Assembly: GCA_045612365.1 (NCBI GenBank)
Contig: JAZKYY010000009.1
Span: forward strand, 1 to 61,110
DNA from: RGIG9608 sp045612365
GTDB lineage: Bacteria; Bacteroidota; Bacteroidia; Bacteroidales; Paludibacteraceae
Length of the DNA stretch: 61,110 nt
Reading direction: 5' to 3'
Below are positions 18,500-27,955 of the stretch, in pieces (positions within the stretch are counted from its first letter, which is position 1; each line of letters begins with the position of its first letter). The translations under genes were made by a program, and so were the position numbers. The notes under the pieces were generated by a model. It did not search any database. It was not told where the DNA came from and saw nothing but the letters and a program-made list of their open reading frames with translations.

Positions 18500-20254
18500 T
18501 TATTCTTCAATATCAATTTTCAAACCCAATTCGTCGAGTTGCGATTGGTCGATAATACCAGGAGCATCGAGCATCACGTCGCGACCAGAATTGTTTTTAG
18601 GGAACGCTATGACATCGCGGATACTATCCAATCCGGCAAAAAGCGACACAAAACGGTCGAGTCCGTATGCCAAACCACCATGAGGAGGCGCACCAAATTT
18701 GAATGCATTCATCAAGAAACCAAAACGACGTTCGGCTTCGTCTTGCGTAAATCCAAGACATTCGAACATTTTTTGTTGAAGTCGGCTATCATGAATACGA
18801 ATACTACCACCGCCAACTTCCACTCCATTGATAACCATGTCGTAAGCATTGGCACGCACCGCACCCGGATCGCTATCGAGCAATGGTACATCTTCCAAAC
18901 GTGGCGAAGTAAACGGATGGTGCATTGCATAGAAACGTTGATCCTCTTCGCTCCACTCAAACAATGGAAAATCGACAATCCAAAGACACGAGAATTTATT
19001 TTTATCGCGCAAACCAAGTTGAGAACCCATTTCAAGACGAAGTTCGCAAAGTTGCTTGCGAGTTTTGTTTACATCGTCTCCGCTAAGAATCAAAATCAAA
19101 TCGCCCTCCTCGGCATTCATTGCTGATTTTAATTGTTGCAAAACTTCTTGCGAATAAAATTTATCTACACTCGATTTTACATTGCCATCGGCCTCTACAC
19201 GAGCATAAACCATACCTTTTGCACCAATTTGCGGACGTTTCACAAAATCGGTCAACGCATCTAATTGCTTGCGAGTATATGAAGCAGCTCCTTTAGCACA
19301 AATACCTCCAATATAAGCAGCACTATCGAACACAGCAAAACCATATCCTTTCAGTACGTCCATCAACTCCACAAAACACATATCGAAACGTGTATCAGGT
19401 TTGTCCGAGCCATAATATTTCATAGCATCGTGCCACGTCATACGAGGAAAATCGGGCAACTCCAGATTTTTAATATAACGGAAAAGATGTTTGGTCATTC
19501 CTTCGAAAATATTCAACACATCATCTTGCTCTACAAATGACATTTCGCAGTCGATTTGGGTAAACTCAGGTTGACGATCGGCACGCAAATCTTCGTCGCG
19601 GAAACATTTTACTATTTGGAAATAACGATCGAAACCACTTACCATGAGAAGTTGTTTCAACGTTTGTGGGCTTTGAGGAAGAGCATAAAACTGTCCTGGA
19701 TTCATACGAGAAGGAACTACAAAATCACGAGCACCTTCGGGAGTAGAATTTACCAATACAGGAGTTTCCACTTCCAAAAATCCTTGCTCATCGAGATAAC
19801 GACGCACCTCAAAAGACATTTTATGACGCAATTCAAGATTTTTGCGCACACACGCACGACGCAAATCAAGATAACGATACTTCATACGAAGATCGTCGCC
19901 ACCATCAGTTTCGTCCTCTATAGTGAATGGAGGCGTTACAGCTTCGTTCAAAATGTTCATCTCCGAAACAATAATCTCAACGTCGCCAGTTGGCATATTA
20001 GCATTTTTTGCACTACGCTCTGCCACACAACCAGTAACTTGCAACACAAACTCACGACCAAGATGATTAGCTCGTTCGCAAAGTTCGGCATCAGTTTCGT
20101 TATTAAAGACCAATTGAGTAACACCATAACGATCACGCAAATCGACAAACGTCATACCGCCCATTTTACGTGTACGTTGTACCCAACCAGATAAAGTCAC
20201 TATTTCATTTACATTTTCGAGGCGAAGCTCGCCACAAGTTTTCGTTCTATACAT
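18500..20254 (-). CDS. aspS: aspartyl-tRNA synthetase
   Basis: The 584-residue class II synthetase charges tRNA-Asp. An N-terminal OB-fold anticodon-binding domain (about 1-105) includes GWVQRTRKMGGMTFVDLRD. The catalytic core carries motif 2 (FRDEDLRADRQPEFTQ) and motif 3 (GLAYGLDRFVSLFAG). The GAD insert domain of bacterial AspRS lies between about 290 and 410. A minus-strand promoter TAATTTTG lies at 20316-20323, with an upstream ATTG 19 bases away. Confidence 0.98.
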   Translation of the reverse strand: MYRTKTCGELRLENVNEIVTLSGWVQRTRKMGGMTFVDLRDRYGVTQLVFNNETDAELCERANHLGREFVLQVTGCVAERSAKNANMPTGDVEIIVSEMNILNEAVTPPFTIEDETDGGDDLRMKYRYLDLRRACVRKNLELRHKMSFEVRRYLDEQGFLEVETPVLVNSTPEGARDFVVPSRMNPGQFYALPQSPQTLKQLLMVSGFDRYFQIVKCFRDEDLRADRQPEFTQIDCEMSFVEQDDVLNIFEGMTKHLFRYIKNLELPDFPRMTWHDAMKYYGSDKPDTRFDMCFVELMDVLKGYGFAVFDSAAYIGGICAKGAASYTRKQLDALTDFVKRPQIGAKGMVYARVEADGNVKSSVDKFYSQEVLQQLKSAMNAEEGDLILILSGDDVNKTRKQLCELRLEMGSQLGLRDKNKFSCLWIVDFPLFEWSEEDQRFYAMHHPFTSPRLEDVPLLDSDPGAVRANAYDMVINGVEVGGGSIRIHDSRLQQKMFECLGFTQDEAERRFGFLMNAFKFGAPPHGGLAYGLDRFVSLFAGLDSIRDVIAFPKNNSGRDVMLDAPGIIDQSQLDELGLKIDIEE

Positions 20255-20315
20255 AATTCAATACTCTATTAAGAAAAGAAAAAACAACAAAAAAAAACGT
20301 TGCTTTCTGTTGTTG

Positions 20316-20323
20316 CAAAATTA
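20316..20323 (-). promoter_or_regulatory. aspS promoter -7 element
   Basis: Minus-strand TAATTTTG, preceded by TTG with 19 bases between; Bacteroidetes consensus. Confidence 0.65.
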
Positions 20324-20381
20324 CATAATTTGTAGCAGTTGTCAATCAAAAACACTAAAACATAATAAAGAACAAAAATTG

Positions 20382-20738
20382 CTATTTTTTGGTCTTAAAT
20401 GACAAAATATGAATTGTTACACCAAGAGCAATTATCAATAAAAATATCTTCACTAAAACAATTTCAACCAAATAGATGGATAAAAAAATTGTTAACCAAA
20501 GCATTGAAATTGAAATAACTTTCACACTCAAGGAGATAGATTTATGCTCCAGAAAGTCGCTAATATAAGTTCCTAGATATTTATGTTGGAGCAACCAATC
20601 ATAAAGTTTTGAAGAACTCCTAGCAAACAAAAAAGCCGATAACAAAAGAAAAGGCGTTGTAGGAAGAACCGGAAAAAAAATTCCCAAAACACCCAAACCT
20701 AAAGATATACACCCCAAAATAGCAAATAACAACTTCAT
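20382..20738 (-). CDS. DUF454 (YbaN-like) inner-membrane protein
   Basis: The 118-residue protein opens with two hydrophobic segments containing the DUF454 signature GVLGIFFPVLPTTPFLLLS (about 17-35) and FARSSSKLYDWLL. Two more membrane helices follow at about 70-110. The role of this family is not known. It lies downstream of the yidC unit, separated by a perfect inverted repeat. Confidence 0.9.
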   Translation of the reverse strand: MKLLFAILGCISLGLGVLGIFFPVLPTTPFLLLSAFLFARSSSKLYDWLLQHKYLGTYISDFLEHKSISLSVKVISISMLWLTIFLSIYLVEIVLVKIFLLIIALGVTIHILSFKTKK

Positions 20739-20755
20739 CGTTTCTTACTAAATCA

Positions 20756-20784
20756 TTACGAGGAGAAAAATCTTCTCCTCGTAA
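20756..20784. terminator. inverted repeat between yidC and the DUF454 gene
   Basis: TTACGAGGAGAA, loop AAATC-like, TTCTCCTCGTAA. This is a perfect 12-bp stem without a long T tract, so it may be a terminator, a processing site or a stabilising 3' end for yidC. Confidence 0.6.
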
Positions 20785-20797
20785 ATCTATTAATAAA

Positions 20798-22690
20798 TTA
20801 TTTTCTTTTCTTCATTTGCTCTCGCATGGCTTTTTGCTGCTGGCGTTGGGCTTCTTCTAGGCGAGCCATAAAACCACTTTTTTTAACCGGTTTCTTCTTA
20901 TTCTCTTCTAATTTTTTGAGCAATTTTTTCTCATCAACAAACAGACGAATTAGATAGGTTTGACCTATGGTTATAAGTAAAGAAATAAAATAATAGTAAC
21001 TCAAACCAGAAGCGTAATCGTTAAAAATAAACAAGAACATCAGTGGCATTAAGTACATCATCCACTTCATTACTTTCATCTGATCACCAACTCCAGCTTG
21101 CGAAGACATATTGATTTTAGTATAAACAATATTTGTGATAGTCATCAACAAACAGAAGAGACTAATGTGATTACCAAAATACGGTGTAATAAGAGGAATA
21201 TAAACGTCCCAACTTAAAATAGCATCGTAACTCGAAAGATCTTGCGCCCAAAGGAAACTTTGTTGACGAAGTTCTATAGAAGCTGGGAAAAAGGTAAACA
21301 TTGCAAATAAAATTGGCATTTGAAACAACATAGGCAAACATCCGCTCATAGGACTCACACCAACTCGCTGATAAAGTTTCATTGTTGCTTGCTGACGTTC
21401 CATCGGTTTATCTGCTGGAATCTTAGCATTAATTTCATCAATCTGAGGCTTTAGAACTCGCATTTTTGCCGATGAAATATAAGACTTATAAGTAAAGGGG
21501 AAAATTATAAGCTTAATAAAAATCGTCAATAGCAAAATAATAATACCATAATTGGAAATATATTTTTCCAAAAAGTTAAAGACAGGAATAATCAAATACT
21601 GATTCACCCATCGGAACAACGTCCAACCTAAAGGTATAAGATTCTTAAGTTGAAGATCCTCGTCTTCGAATCGTTCATCGTACTCCGATAAAGTTTTGTA
21701 CTTATTTGGCACAAATAAGAATGCAAAATCAGTTGATTTCAATCCTGTTGGGTCAAAATCAATGGTTGTTTCCGCCTTATAATTCTTTAGATACCCAGTA
21801 TTCTCACTTTCTACTTTACTTTCTAAAGAAGTTGAAATAAAATCATTTTTTGCAATAAGAATTGAGCTAAAGAACTGATCTTTGAACGCAATCCATTTAA
21901 CCTTGTTTGAAAGATTCTTTGAATCATCCTTCATTTCACTCAAATTTTCAACATCGTCTGCCGAAAACTTGTAATTTAATGTTGCATAACGAGATTCGAA
22001 TTTTCTACCTTTTTCTTGTTGTTTAAGTTTGCTTTGCCAAAACATTTCAATTGTGTTAATATTTGCCAAAACAGACTCCATATTGTGAGGCACAATGCTA
22101 AAATCAAGCAGATAATCGTTCTCTTTCAATTCATAAACAAAATCCAAATAGCTTTCAGCACCTGCATTCAAACGCATTATCAACGTCTTAGCACCGCTAG
22201 TTTGCTCTATGATAGGTTCAAAAAAGAAATTTTTGGTATTTACAACACGATTATTCGCTGTAAGAAAAGTGAACTCCATTGCACTCTCATCTTTATCAAA
22301 TAAAATAAGTGGTAAAGAATCAAATGTTGTAAACTGTTTTAATTCTACTTCACAAACTCGTCCACCTTTTGTGGAAAACTTAACTCTAAGTTTCTCATTT
22401 TCGAGCGTAACAAAGTTTTCTTCTCCAATAGCAGAATTTGCAAAATCACCAAATATATTTTTTGCGTTTTCTAGCGTTAAAGAATCAAAAGTATTTTCGC
22501 TTAATTGTTTTTGTTTTTCCAATTCTTCTAATACCGCTTGTTGTTGAGCTTTTTCATACTCAACCAAAGCAACAGAATCTCTATAACGTTTTTGAGCAGC
22601 AAGTTGTTCTTCTGTAGGGCGATTCAACCAACTAAACCCAACTATAATTCCAAGAATCAGGACAAATCCTATTATCGTATTCTTATCCAT
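20798..22690 (-). CDS. yidC: membrane protein insertase YidC
   Basis: The 630-residue protein has an N-terminal membrane anchor (about 5-18) and a large periplasmic domain (about 60-350). The conserved five-helix insertase core follows, with GIIILLLTIFIKLIIFPFTYKS near residue 385. The lysine-rich tail (KKPVKKSG, QMKKRK) suits ribosome contact. It inserts inner-membrane proteins alone or with Sec. Its start is directly after the pyrG stop, so the two form one transcription unit. Confidence 0.97.
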   Translation of the reverse strand: MDKNTIIGFVLILGIIVGFSWLNRPTEEQLAAQKRYRDSVALVEYEKAQQQAVLEELEKQKQLSENTFDSLTLENAKNIFGDFANSAIGEENFVTLENEKLRVKFSTKGGRVCEVELKQFTTFDSLPLILFDKDESAMEFTFLTANNRVVNTKNFFFEPIIEQTSGAKTLIMRLNAGAESYLDFVYELKENDYLLDFSIVPHNMESVLANINTIEMFWQSKLKQQEKGRKFESRYATLNYKFSADDVENLSEMKDDSKNLSNKVKWIAFKDQFFSSILIAKNDFISTSLESKVESENTGYLKNYKAETTIDFDPTGLKSTDFAFLFVPNKYKTLSEYDERFEDEDLQLKNLIPLGWTLFRWVNQYLIIPVFNFLEKYISNYGIIILLLTIFIKLIIFPFTYKSYISSAKMRVLKPQIDEINAKIPADKPMERQQATMKLYQRVGVSPMSGCLPMLFQMPILFAMFTFFPASIELRQQSFLWAQDLSSYDAILSWDVYIPLITPYFGNHISLFCLLMTITNIVYTKINMSSQAGVGDQMKVMKWMMYLMPLMFLFIFNDYASGLSYYYFISLLITIGQTYLIRLFVDEKKLLKKLEENKKKPVKKSGFMARLEEAQRQQQKAMREQMKKRK

Positions 22691-24316
22691 TTAGTTTTTT
22701 TGCGTTTTATTTTGTTTACACTCGATTGCAGTTTTTATAAAATCAACAAACAAAGGATGAGGATTAATAACCGTACTGCTATACTCTGGATGAAACTGAA
22801 CACCCATATACCATGGATGCGAAGGAATTTCAATAATTTCAACCAAATTAGTTGCTGTGTCTATTCCACTAAAACACAATCCTTTTGCTTCCATTTCTTT
22901 TCGGAATTTATCGTTAAATTCATAACGATGACGATGACGTTCTCTTATCATGTCTTTTCCGTAAACAGAATAGGCTAACGAATCTTTATCCAATTTGCAA
23001 TCATACGCACCCAAGCGGACACCACCCTCTAGGTTCAACATACTTTTCTGTTCATCCATAACATCAATGACATTATGAGAAGTTTTAGGATTTACCTCTG
23101 TAGAATGAGCATCAGTATATTCAAGAACATTTCTAGCAAATTCAACTGTCATACATTGCATTCCAAAACATATTCCCAAACATGGCACTTTATTTTCACG
23201 GGCATATTGCGCCGAAATTATTTTTCCTTCGACACCTCTTTCTCCAGAACCTGGCGCAATCAATATAGCATCCAACTTGCCAAGTTTTTCTTCTACATTT
23301 TGAGTAGTAATATCATCTGAAAGAATAAGTTGCAAATCAACCTTACGTTCGTTATAAGCAGAAGCATGAATAAGAGATTCAATAATTGATTTGTAGGCAT
23401 CAGGAAGCGCAACATATTTCCCTACCAAACCAACAGAAACCGATTCCTTAGCATTCTGTAGTTTTCCAAGAAATTCATTCCATTGAGTCATATCTGCAAC
23501 AGAATCTGTTGGCAAACCTAACTTTCTTAACACTACAGTATCCAAGCCTTCCTTCTGCATACGAATTGGAACCTCATAAATAGTTTTAACATCCAATGAT
23601 TCAATTACTGCATCAGGCTCTACATTACAAAATAATGCTACCTTCTTACGAACTTCAGGAGTTACAGGAGTTTCTGTTCTTAACACCAAAATATCGGGTT
23701 GAACACCTTCTTGTTGTAACTCCTTAACCGAATGCTGAGTTGGTTTTGTTTTTAATTCGCCTGCAGCAGCCACGTAAGGCACATATGTTAAATGGATACA
23801 AAGACAATTTTCGCCCATCTCCCACTTCAACTGACGAACACTTTCAATATATGGTAGCGACTCAATATCACCTACAGTTCCACCAATTTCAGTGATTACG
23901 AAATCATATTTCTCTTTTGTTCCAAGTTGTTTTATATTACGCTTAATTTCATCTGTGATATGAGGTATAACTTGTACAGTCTTACCCATAAAACCTCCAT
24001 TCCGTTCACGTTCTATCACATTTTGATATATACGACCAGTAGTGATATTGTTTGATTTATGTGTTTCAATCCCTAAAAAACGTTCATAATGACCTAAATC
24101 CAAATCAGCTTCATGTCCATCAACTGTAACGTAACTTTCACCATGTTCATACGGATTTAGTGTTCCTGAATTTATATTAATATAAGGATCCAACTTTTGA
24201 TTAGTAACCTTAAAACCTCTTGCTTGCAATAACTTGCCTAACGAAGCAGAAATTATTCCTTTTCCTAGAGAAGAAGTAACCCCTCCAGTCACAAAAATGT
24301 ACTTTGTTTCTCTCAT
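22691..24316 (-). CDS. pyrG: CTP synthase
   Basis: The 541-residue enzyme converts UTP to CTP using glutamine and ATP. The N-terminal synthase domain has VTSSLGKGIISASLG (about 13-27). The C-terminal class I glutaminase domain has the catalytic cysteine in CLGICFGMQ and the His-Glu pair in FHPEYSS. The promoter TAATTTTG lies at 24342-24349 on the minus strand, close to the start. It is followed without gap by yidC. Confidence 0.98.
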   Translation of the reverse strand: MRETKYIFVTGGVTSSLGKGIISASLGKLLQARGFKVTNQKLDPYININSGTLNPYEHGESYVTVDGHEADLDLGHYERFLGIETHKSNNITTGRIYQNVIERERNGGFMGKTVQVIPHITDEIKRNIKQLGTKEKYDFVITEIGGTVGDIESLPYIESVRQLKWEMGENCLCIHLTYVPYVAAAGELKTKPTQHSVKELQQEGVQPDILVLRTETPVTPEVRKKVALFCNVEPDAVIESLDVKTIYEVPIRMQKEGLDTVVLRKLGLPTDSVADMTQWNEFLGKLQNAKESVSVGLVGKYVALPDAYKSIIESLIHASAYNERKVDLQLILSDDITTQNVEEKLGKLDAILIAPGSGERGVEGKIISAQYARENKVPCLGICFGMQCMTVEFARNVLEYTDAHSTEVNPKTSHNVIDVMDEQKSMLNLEGGVRLGAYDCKLDKDSLAYSVYGKDMIRERHRHRYEFNDKFRKEMEAKGLCFSGIDTATNLVEIIEIPSHPWYMGVQFHPEYSSTVINPHPLFVDFIKTAIECKQNKTQKN

Positions 24317-24341
24317 AGATAAAAAATCAAAAAATAACTCG

Positions 24342-24349
24342 CAAAATTA
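24342..24349 (-). promoter_or_regulatory. pyrG promoter -7 element
   Basis: Minus-strand TAATTTTG, 26 bases before the start codon, matching TAnnTTTG. Confidence 0.6.
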
Positions 24350-24404
24350 CAAAAAAACAACTATTAGCAATCCTGATTTGTTGTTATTTTATACAATATA
24401 ATTA

Positions 24405-24440
24405 AAGAAAAAAGAGAAGAAAATAATTTCTTCTCTTCTC
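24405..24440 (-). terminator. terminator of the T9SS operon
   Basis: Minus-strand GAGAAGAAA, short loop, TTTCTTCTC, then a T-rich tract. It lies just after the gldN stop. Confidence 0.85.
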
Positions 24441-24459
24441 ATTAAATTATTAAACAATA

Positions 24460-25368
24460 TCAATATTCCCAAAGATCTTGTTCAAAGTTAAGAATTTCTC
24501 CTTCTATACGAGATTGTTCTCTCTTAACCTCTTCCGGATTAACTAAATAACTTTGCAGTGTACGATCATAAATATTGTTATCCTTAAACAAATAACTTGA
24601 GTATTGATTTTGTGCAAAGAAATCATCATAAGTCATCAATTGAGCATTATTTCTACTTGACGCATTTATCATTTCTTGAGAAAGGAATACTCTCAACTTG
24701 TCAAAAGGAACCCAAAACAAGTTAGTTTGACGTCCATCAGTAAAATCAAAATAAATAGGACAAATTGCTAAAATTTTCTGATGGATTTGAGAAGTACTTT
24801 TATCGAAAAACCACACCTCTTGTAACAAATATTTTGTAACACCAGAAGCTAAAGTATAATAAGTATATGATTCAATTGTCATTTTTCCATTATCTGGATT
24901 TACATAATACTTAAAATCCTCTTTTGAACGCAAGAAATAAGCGGGATCACATATATTTGCTTCACTAAAATGAGGAACAATAGGAGCACTTTCCCCTAAA
25001 TTTACAGTATCTTGATAAGCAATCAACTCCTTATTCAATATTTTACCATACATCAATGTGAACAAATTCAAATCCGTTACTATACTATCTTTTGGCAATG
25101 GAAAATATAGCGGATAATTTTGTTTTTCTGTCAAATCCACCACACGCAAAACAACCTTAGACCAAACCACATCATCTACACGAGGGTTTAATGTAACAGG
25201 AGGGATATTTGACTCTATTCTTTCTAAACGAGAAGTGTCTGACAAATTTCCCAACGAATCAAACAAAACAGGTTGATTGCTATTATAGTCCAATCGAGAA
25301 AACGGATTTTGAGCAAAAACACATACACTCGATATCAATAAACCTAAAATTAAACTTGATTTTCTCAT
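24460..25368 (-). CDS. gldN: type IX secretion system protein GldN/PorN
   Basis: The 302-residue protein has a signal peptide (1-19, ending VFAQ) and the GldN features: a DDVVWSKVVLRVVDL segment near residue 62, repeated PLYFP and FWVPFDKLR elements, and RNNAQLMTYDDFF. PorN forms the periplasmic ring with PorK at the outer membrane and contacts the motor subunit GldM. It is the last gene of the porP-gldK-gldL-gldM-gldN operon. Confidence 0.93.
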   Translation of the reverse strand: MRKSSLILGLLISSVCVFAQNPFSRLDYNSNQPVLFDSLGNLSDTSRLERIESNIPPVTLNPRVDDVVWSKVVLRVVDLTEKQNYPLYFPLPKDSIVTDLNLFTLMYGKILNKELIAYQDTVNLGESAPIVPHFSEANICDPAYFLRSKEDFKYYVNPDNGKMTIESYTYYTLASGVTKYLLQEVWFFDKSTSQIHQKILAICPIYFDFTDGRQTNLFWVPFDKLRVFLSQEMINASSRNNAQLMTYDDFFAQNQYSSYLFKDNNIYDRTLQSYLVNPEEVKREQSRIEGEILNFEQDLWEY

Positions 25369-25393
25369 AAATTATCTTTTTTATATAGACTTT

Positions 25394-26959
25394 TTAATTA
25401 ACTCCTACTGACACAGCCCCCAATTCACGAATCACACCATCAGGACCTTTTGCTCTAATATCCTCAAAAACAATACGTTGTCCTTTCTTTTTGCCTTTTA
25501 TTACGTTCATTTGAGTAGCTGTAATTTTTTCACTGTTTGCAGGGACAGGAGTAACACCACCTGTAGCATCTTGTGCATAAATAGTAAATCCTACGATATC
25601 AAAGTTTGCTTGCAACAATCCATCTGAATACTGAGCAACAATCTTTTTAGAACGTAACAAATCACTACGAGAAGGCGTCCTATCTGTTGACGGATGCAAA
25701 TACTCTTCACCGTTCTTATCTGCATAAAGGAGAAATGCTGTAGGATTAGGCAACCGCAAGGTCCTGAAATTATGAGTTCCCATTAATTTCTTTCCACCAT
25801 CGGTTTTAGCATAAATATTGAAAACAACATTTGCAGATGACTTTGGTTTGCAGATCCAATACTTTTGCTTTCCATTTGGTTTAATCAAATCAGCATTTTC
25901 AGCTTGTATTTCTAATTTCTCATCTGCAACACCTGCTACAGCAATATTGATCTTATTTTCATAACCGCGATAAACAACATTCATATCTAAGTTAGCAACT
26001 GTCGCACTTGGTTCACCTACAGTATAACTTCTTGTGAAAGGGAAATGTAACGTATCTCCCTCATTAGTAGGAAGAACAATTTCACCTGAATAATCATAAA
26101 CCCCTGGAGTTGAAGCAACAAATGAATAAACATCAGAATCCAACTTCTTTCCATTCACATAATACAGCGGTTTCTTTGTAGAGTCAACTGCCGAAAGAAA
26201 TATAGTCGCATTGTATGTTTCCCCCTTCATGATATAGTCTGAAACTGTTGCAACAAATGCTCCCAACTTGTTCACACGGAAATCACCCGCATCAGTTTGC
26301 ATTTTCAAGTGAGAAACAACCTCCATTTCTGCTTGCCTAACATCCGACTGCATTTTTGACAACATTGTAACAGAAGCTACTAAAGGCATATGTTCAAAAA
26401 TTGAGTTCAACCAAGGAACATCTTCTCCCTCATTATTTTTCGAAGGATCTGTAGAAAACATTTGTTGAAACTCTTTTACTTTAGACTCATCTTCTTGTAC
26501 CTTAGAAATTAAAAATTCTCTAAAGCCTACAATATTTTTCTCTAAATACACACCATTTTCTCTAACAAAAGAATATTCGCTTGCCACATCCAAGTTATCC
26601 TTAGATACAATATTATTAACATCAGCAGACTCTCCATCAGCCATTTTAACAATATCATACTTATAACTTTCTAGGAAATTATATATACTATCACTCCGTT
26701 TCTTTACAATAAGAGCCTCTTCCAGCCAAGGGCCAACCTTTGTTGGATTCAACTCTGCAGCAATCTTTAAATCAGAATACAATATTTGATTTCTTTCCTG
26801 AACAGTCTTAGTAGATTGGGAAATACTTTTATTTACCAAAGTAAAACCATTTAAGATATCTGCTGAAACATTCAAGGCCAACATTGCAGTCAATACTAGG
26901 TACATCATACCTATCATCTTCTGCCTCGGTGTTTCAGGACAATTTGCAGCTCCACTCAT
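25394..26959 (-). CDS. gldM: type IX secretion motor subunit GldM/PorM
   Basis: The 521-residue protein has a short cytoplasmic N-terminus with the conserved arginine in ETPRQKMIG, then one membrane helix (about 16-34). A long periplasmic part follows, read in the family as four tandem domains (D1-D4). With GldL it forms the proton-driven motor that powers T9SS. The gap to gldL is 15 bases. Confidence 0.95.
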   Translation of the reverse strand: MSGAANCPETPRQKMIGMMYLVLTAMLALNVSADILNGFTLVNKSISQSTKTVQERNQILYSDLKIAAELNPTKVGPWLEEALIVKKRSDSIYNFLESYKYDIVKMADGESADVNNIVSKDNLDVASEYSFVRENGVYLEKNIVGFREFLISKVQEDESKVKEFQQMFSTDPSKNNEGEDVPWLNSIFEHMPLVASVTMLSKMQSDVRQAEMEVVSHLKMQTDAGDFRVNKLGAFVATVSDYIMKGETYNATIFLSAVDSTKKPLYYVNGKKLDSDVYSFVASTPGVYDYSGEIVLPTNEGDTLHFPFTRSYTVGEPSATVANLDMNVVYRGYENKINIAVAGVADEKLEIQAENADLIKPNGKQKYWICKPKSSANVVFNIYAKTDGGKKLMGTHNFRTLRLPNPTAFLLYADKNGEEYLHPSTDRTPSRSDLLRSKKIVAQYSDGLLQANFDIVGFTIYAQDATGGVTPVPANSEKITATQMNVIKGKKKGQRIVFEDIRAKGPDGVIRELGAVSVGVN

Positions 26960-26974
26960 AAATTCCAGTTCTTT

Positions 26975-27916
26975 TTAGCTCAATGCATTAAGCATATTGC
27001 CATATATTCCATTCAAATCAGCTATCTGTTTTGACAAATCTTCCGATCCTTTTTTATATTTTTCCACTTCAGTAACAGTTGCAGAAATAGAGTTATTCAT
27101 CTTTGCAACATCCTCTGCTATCTTATCAATCGAAGCAGAAACAACATTTACCTTGTCAGTTTGAGCCAGAAAAGCATCCGTTTGACTTTGAATTGCTTTT
27201 AATTCTAATTCATAAACCGCATTTACCGAAACCAAATTTTTATTTATGCCTTCGATATTTTGCAAATAAGCTTGTGTTTGTGCAACAACCTTATCCATGC
27301 CATCTAAAACTCCAGAATAAGAATTTGCAAGCACACTAGTTTTTTCATTCAAAAGACATTGTGTTTGCGCATATTTTTCGGCTTCAGCAGTTGCAATATC
27401 AACATTCTTTGAAAAACCATTTACACTCGTTGTAAAAGACTCAACAGAACCCACTACAGAAGAAAGTGTAGATAACTTTTCTGCTGTTTCTGAAAGATTT
27501 TTGATACCTAATGACAATTTCTCAATTTCTTCATCTTTCAAAACTTCTACTGGTTTATCAGAAACAGATATATTAGTTTTTGCTGTTGAGGCAGAACCTC
27601 CCTCTTGTAGTGCAATAACACCTGAAGATTCTCCTCCTACAAACTGAGGGAACACCTTTTCCCAATGATATGTAACATGAGGTTTGTCAAGACATCCAAT
27701 AAGGAACAAAATAGTTTCAGTTCCCATTCCCACACAAAGCATAGGGCCAGCTCCAGGGAAGTGCATAATCTTAAACAACGCACCGACAATTACAACTGCA
27801 GCACCAATCGAATAAACTCGACCAACCCAAAGCTTCACAGCTTCACTTTCATTCCACCAATCTATGAAACTCTGTTTTTCTTTGCCTGTTTTACTTTCTT
27901 TAGATACTTTTGACAT
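26975..27916 (-). CDS. gldL: type IX secretion motor subunit GldL/PorL
   Basis: The 313-residue protein has two membrane helices (about 32-55 and 58-75). The second contains a buried acidic residue in GMGTETILFLIG, matching the Glu thought to carry protons in GldL. The remainder is a long cytoplasmic, mostly helical domain with coiled-coil character. It partners with GldM encoded next. Confidence 0.94.
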   Translation of the reverse strand: MSKVSKESKTGKEKQSFIDWWNESEAVKLWVGRVYSIGAAVVIVGALFKIMHFPGAGPMLCVGMGTETILFLIGCLDKPHVTYHWEKVFPQFVGGESSGVIALQEGGSASTAKTNISVSDKPVEVLKDEEIEKLSLGIKNLSETAEKLSTLSSVVGSVESFTTSVNGFSKNVDIATAEAEKYAQTQCLLNEKTSVLANSYSGVLDGMDKVVAQTQAYLQNIEGINKNLVSVNAVYELELKAIQSQTDAFLAQTDKVNVVSASIDKIAEDVAKMNNSISATVTEVEKYKKGSEDLSKQIADLNGIYGNMLNALS

Positions 27917-27955
27917 TTTTTATATTTTTTAGTAATTCACAAATTAAAATCGTTC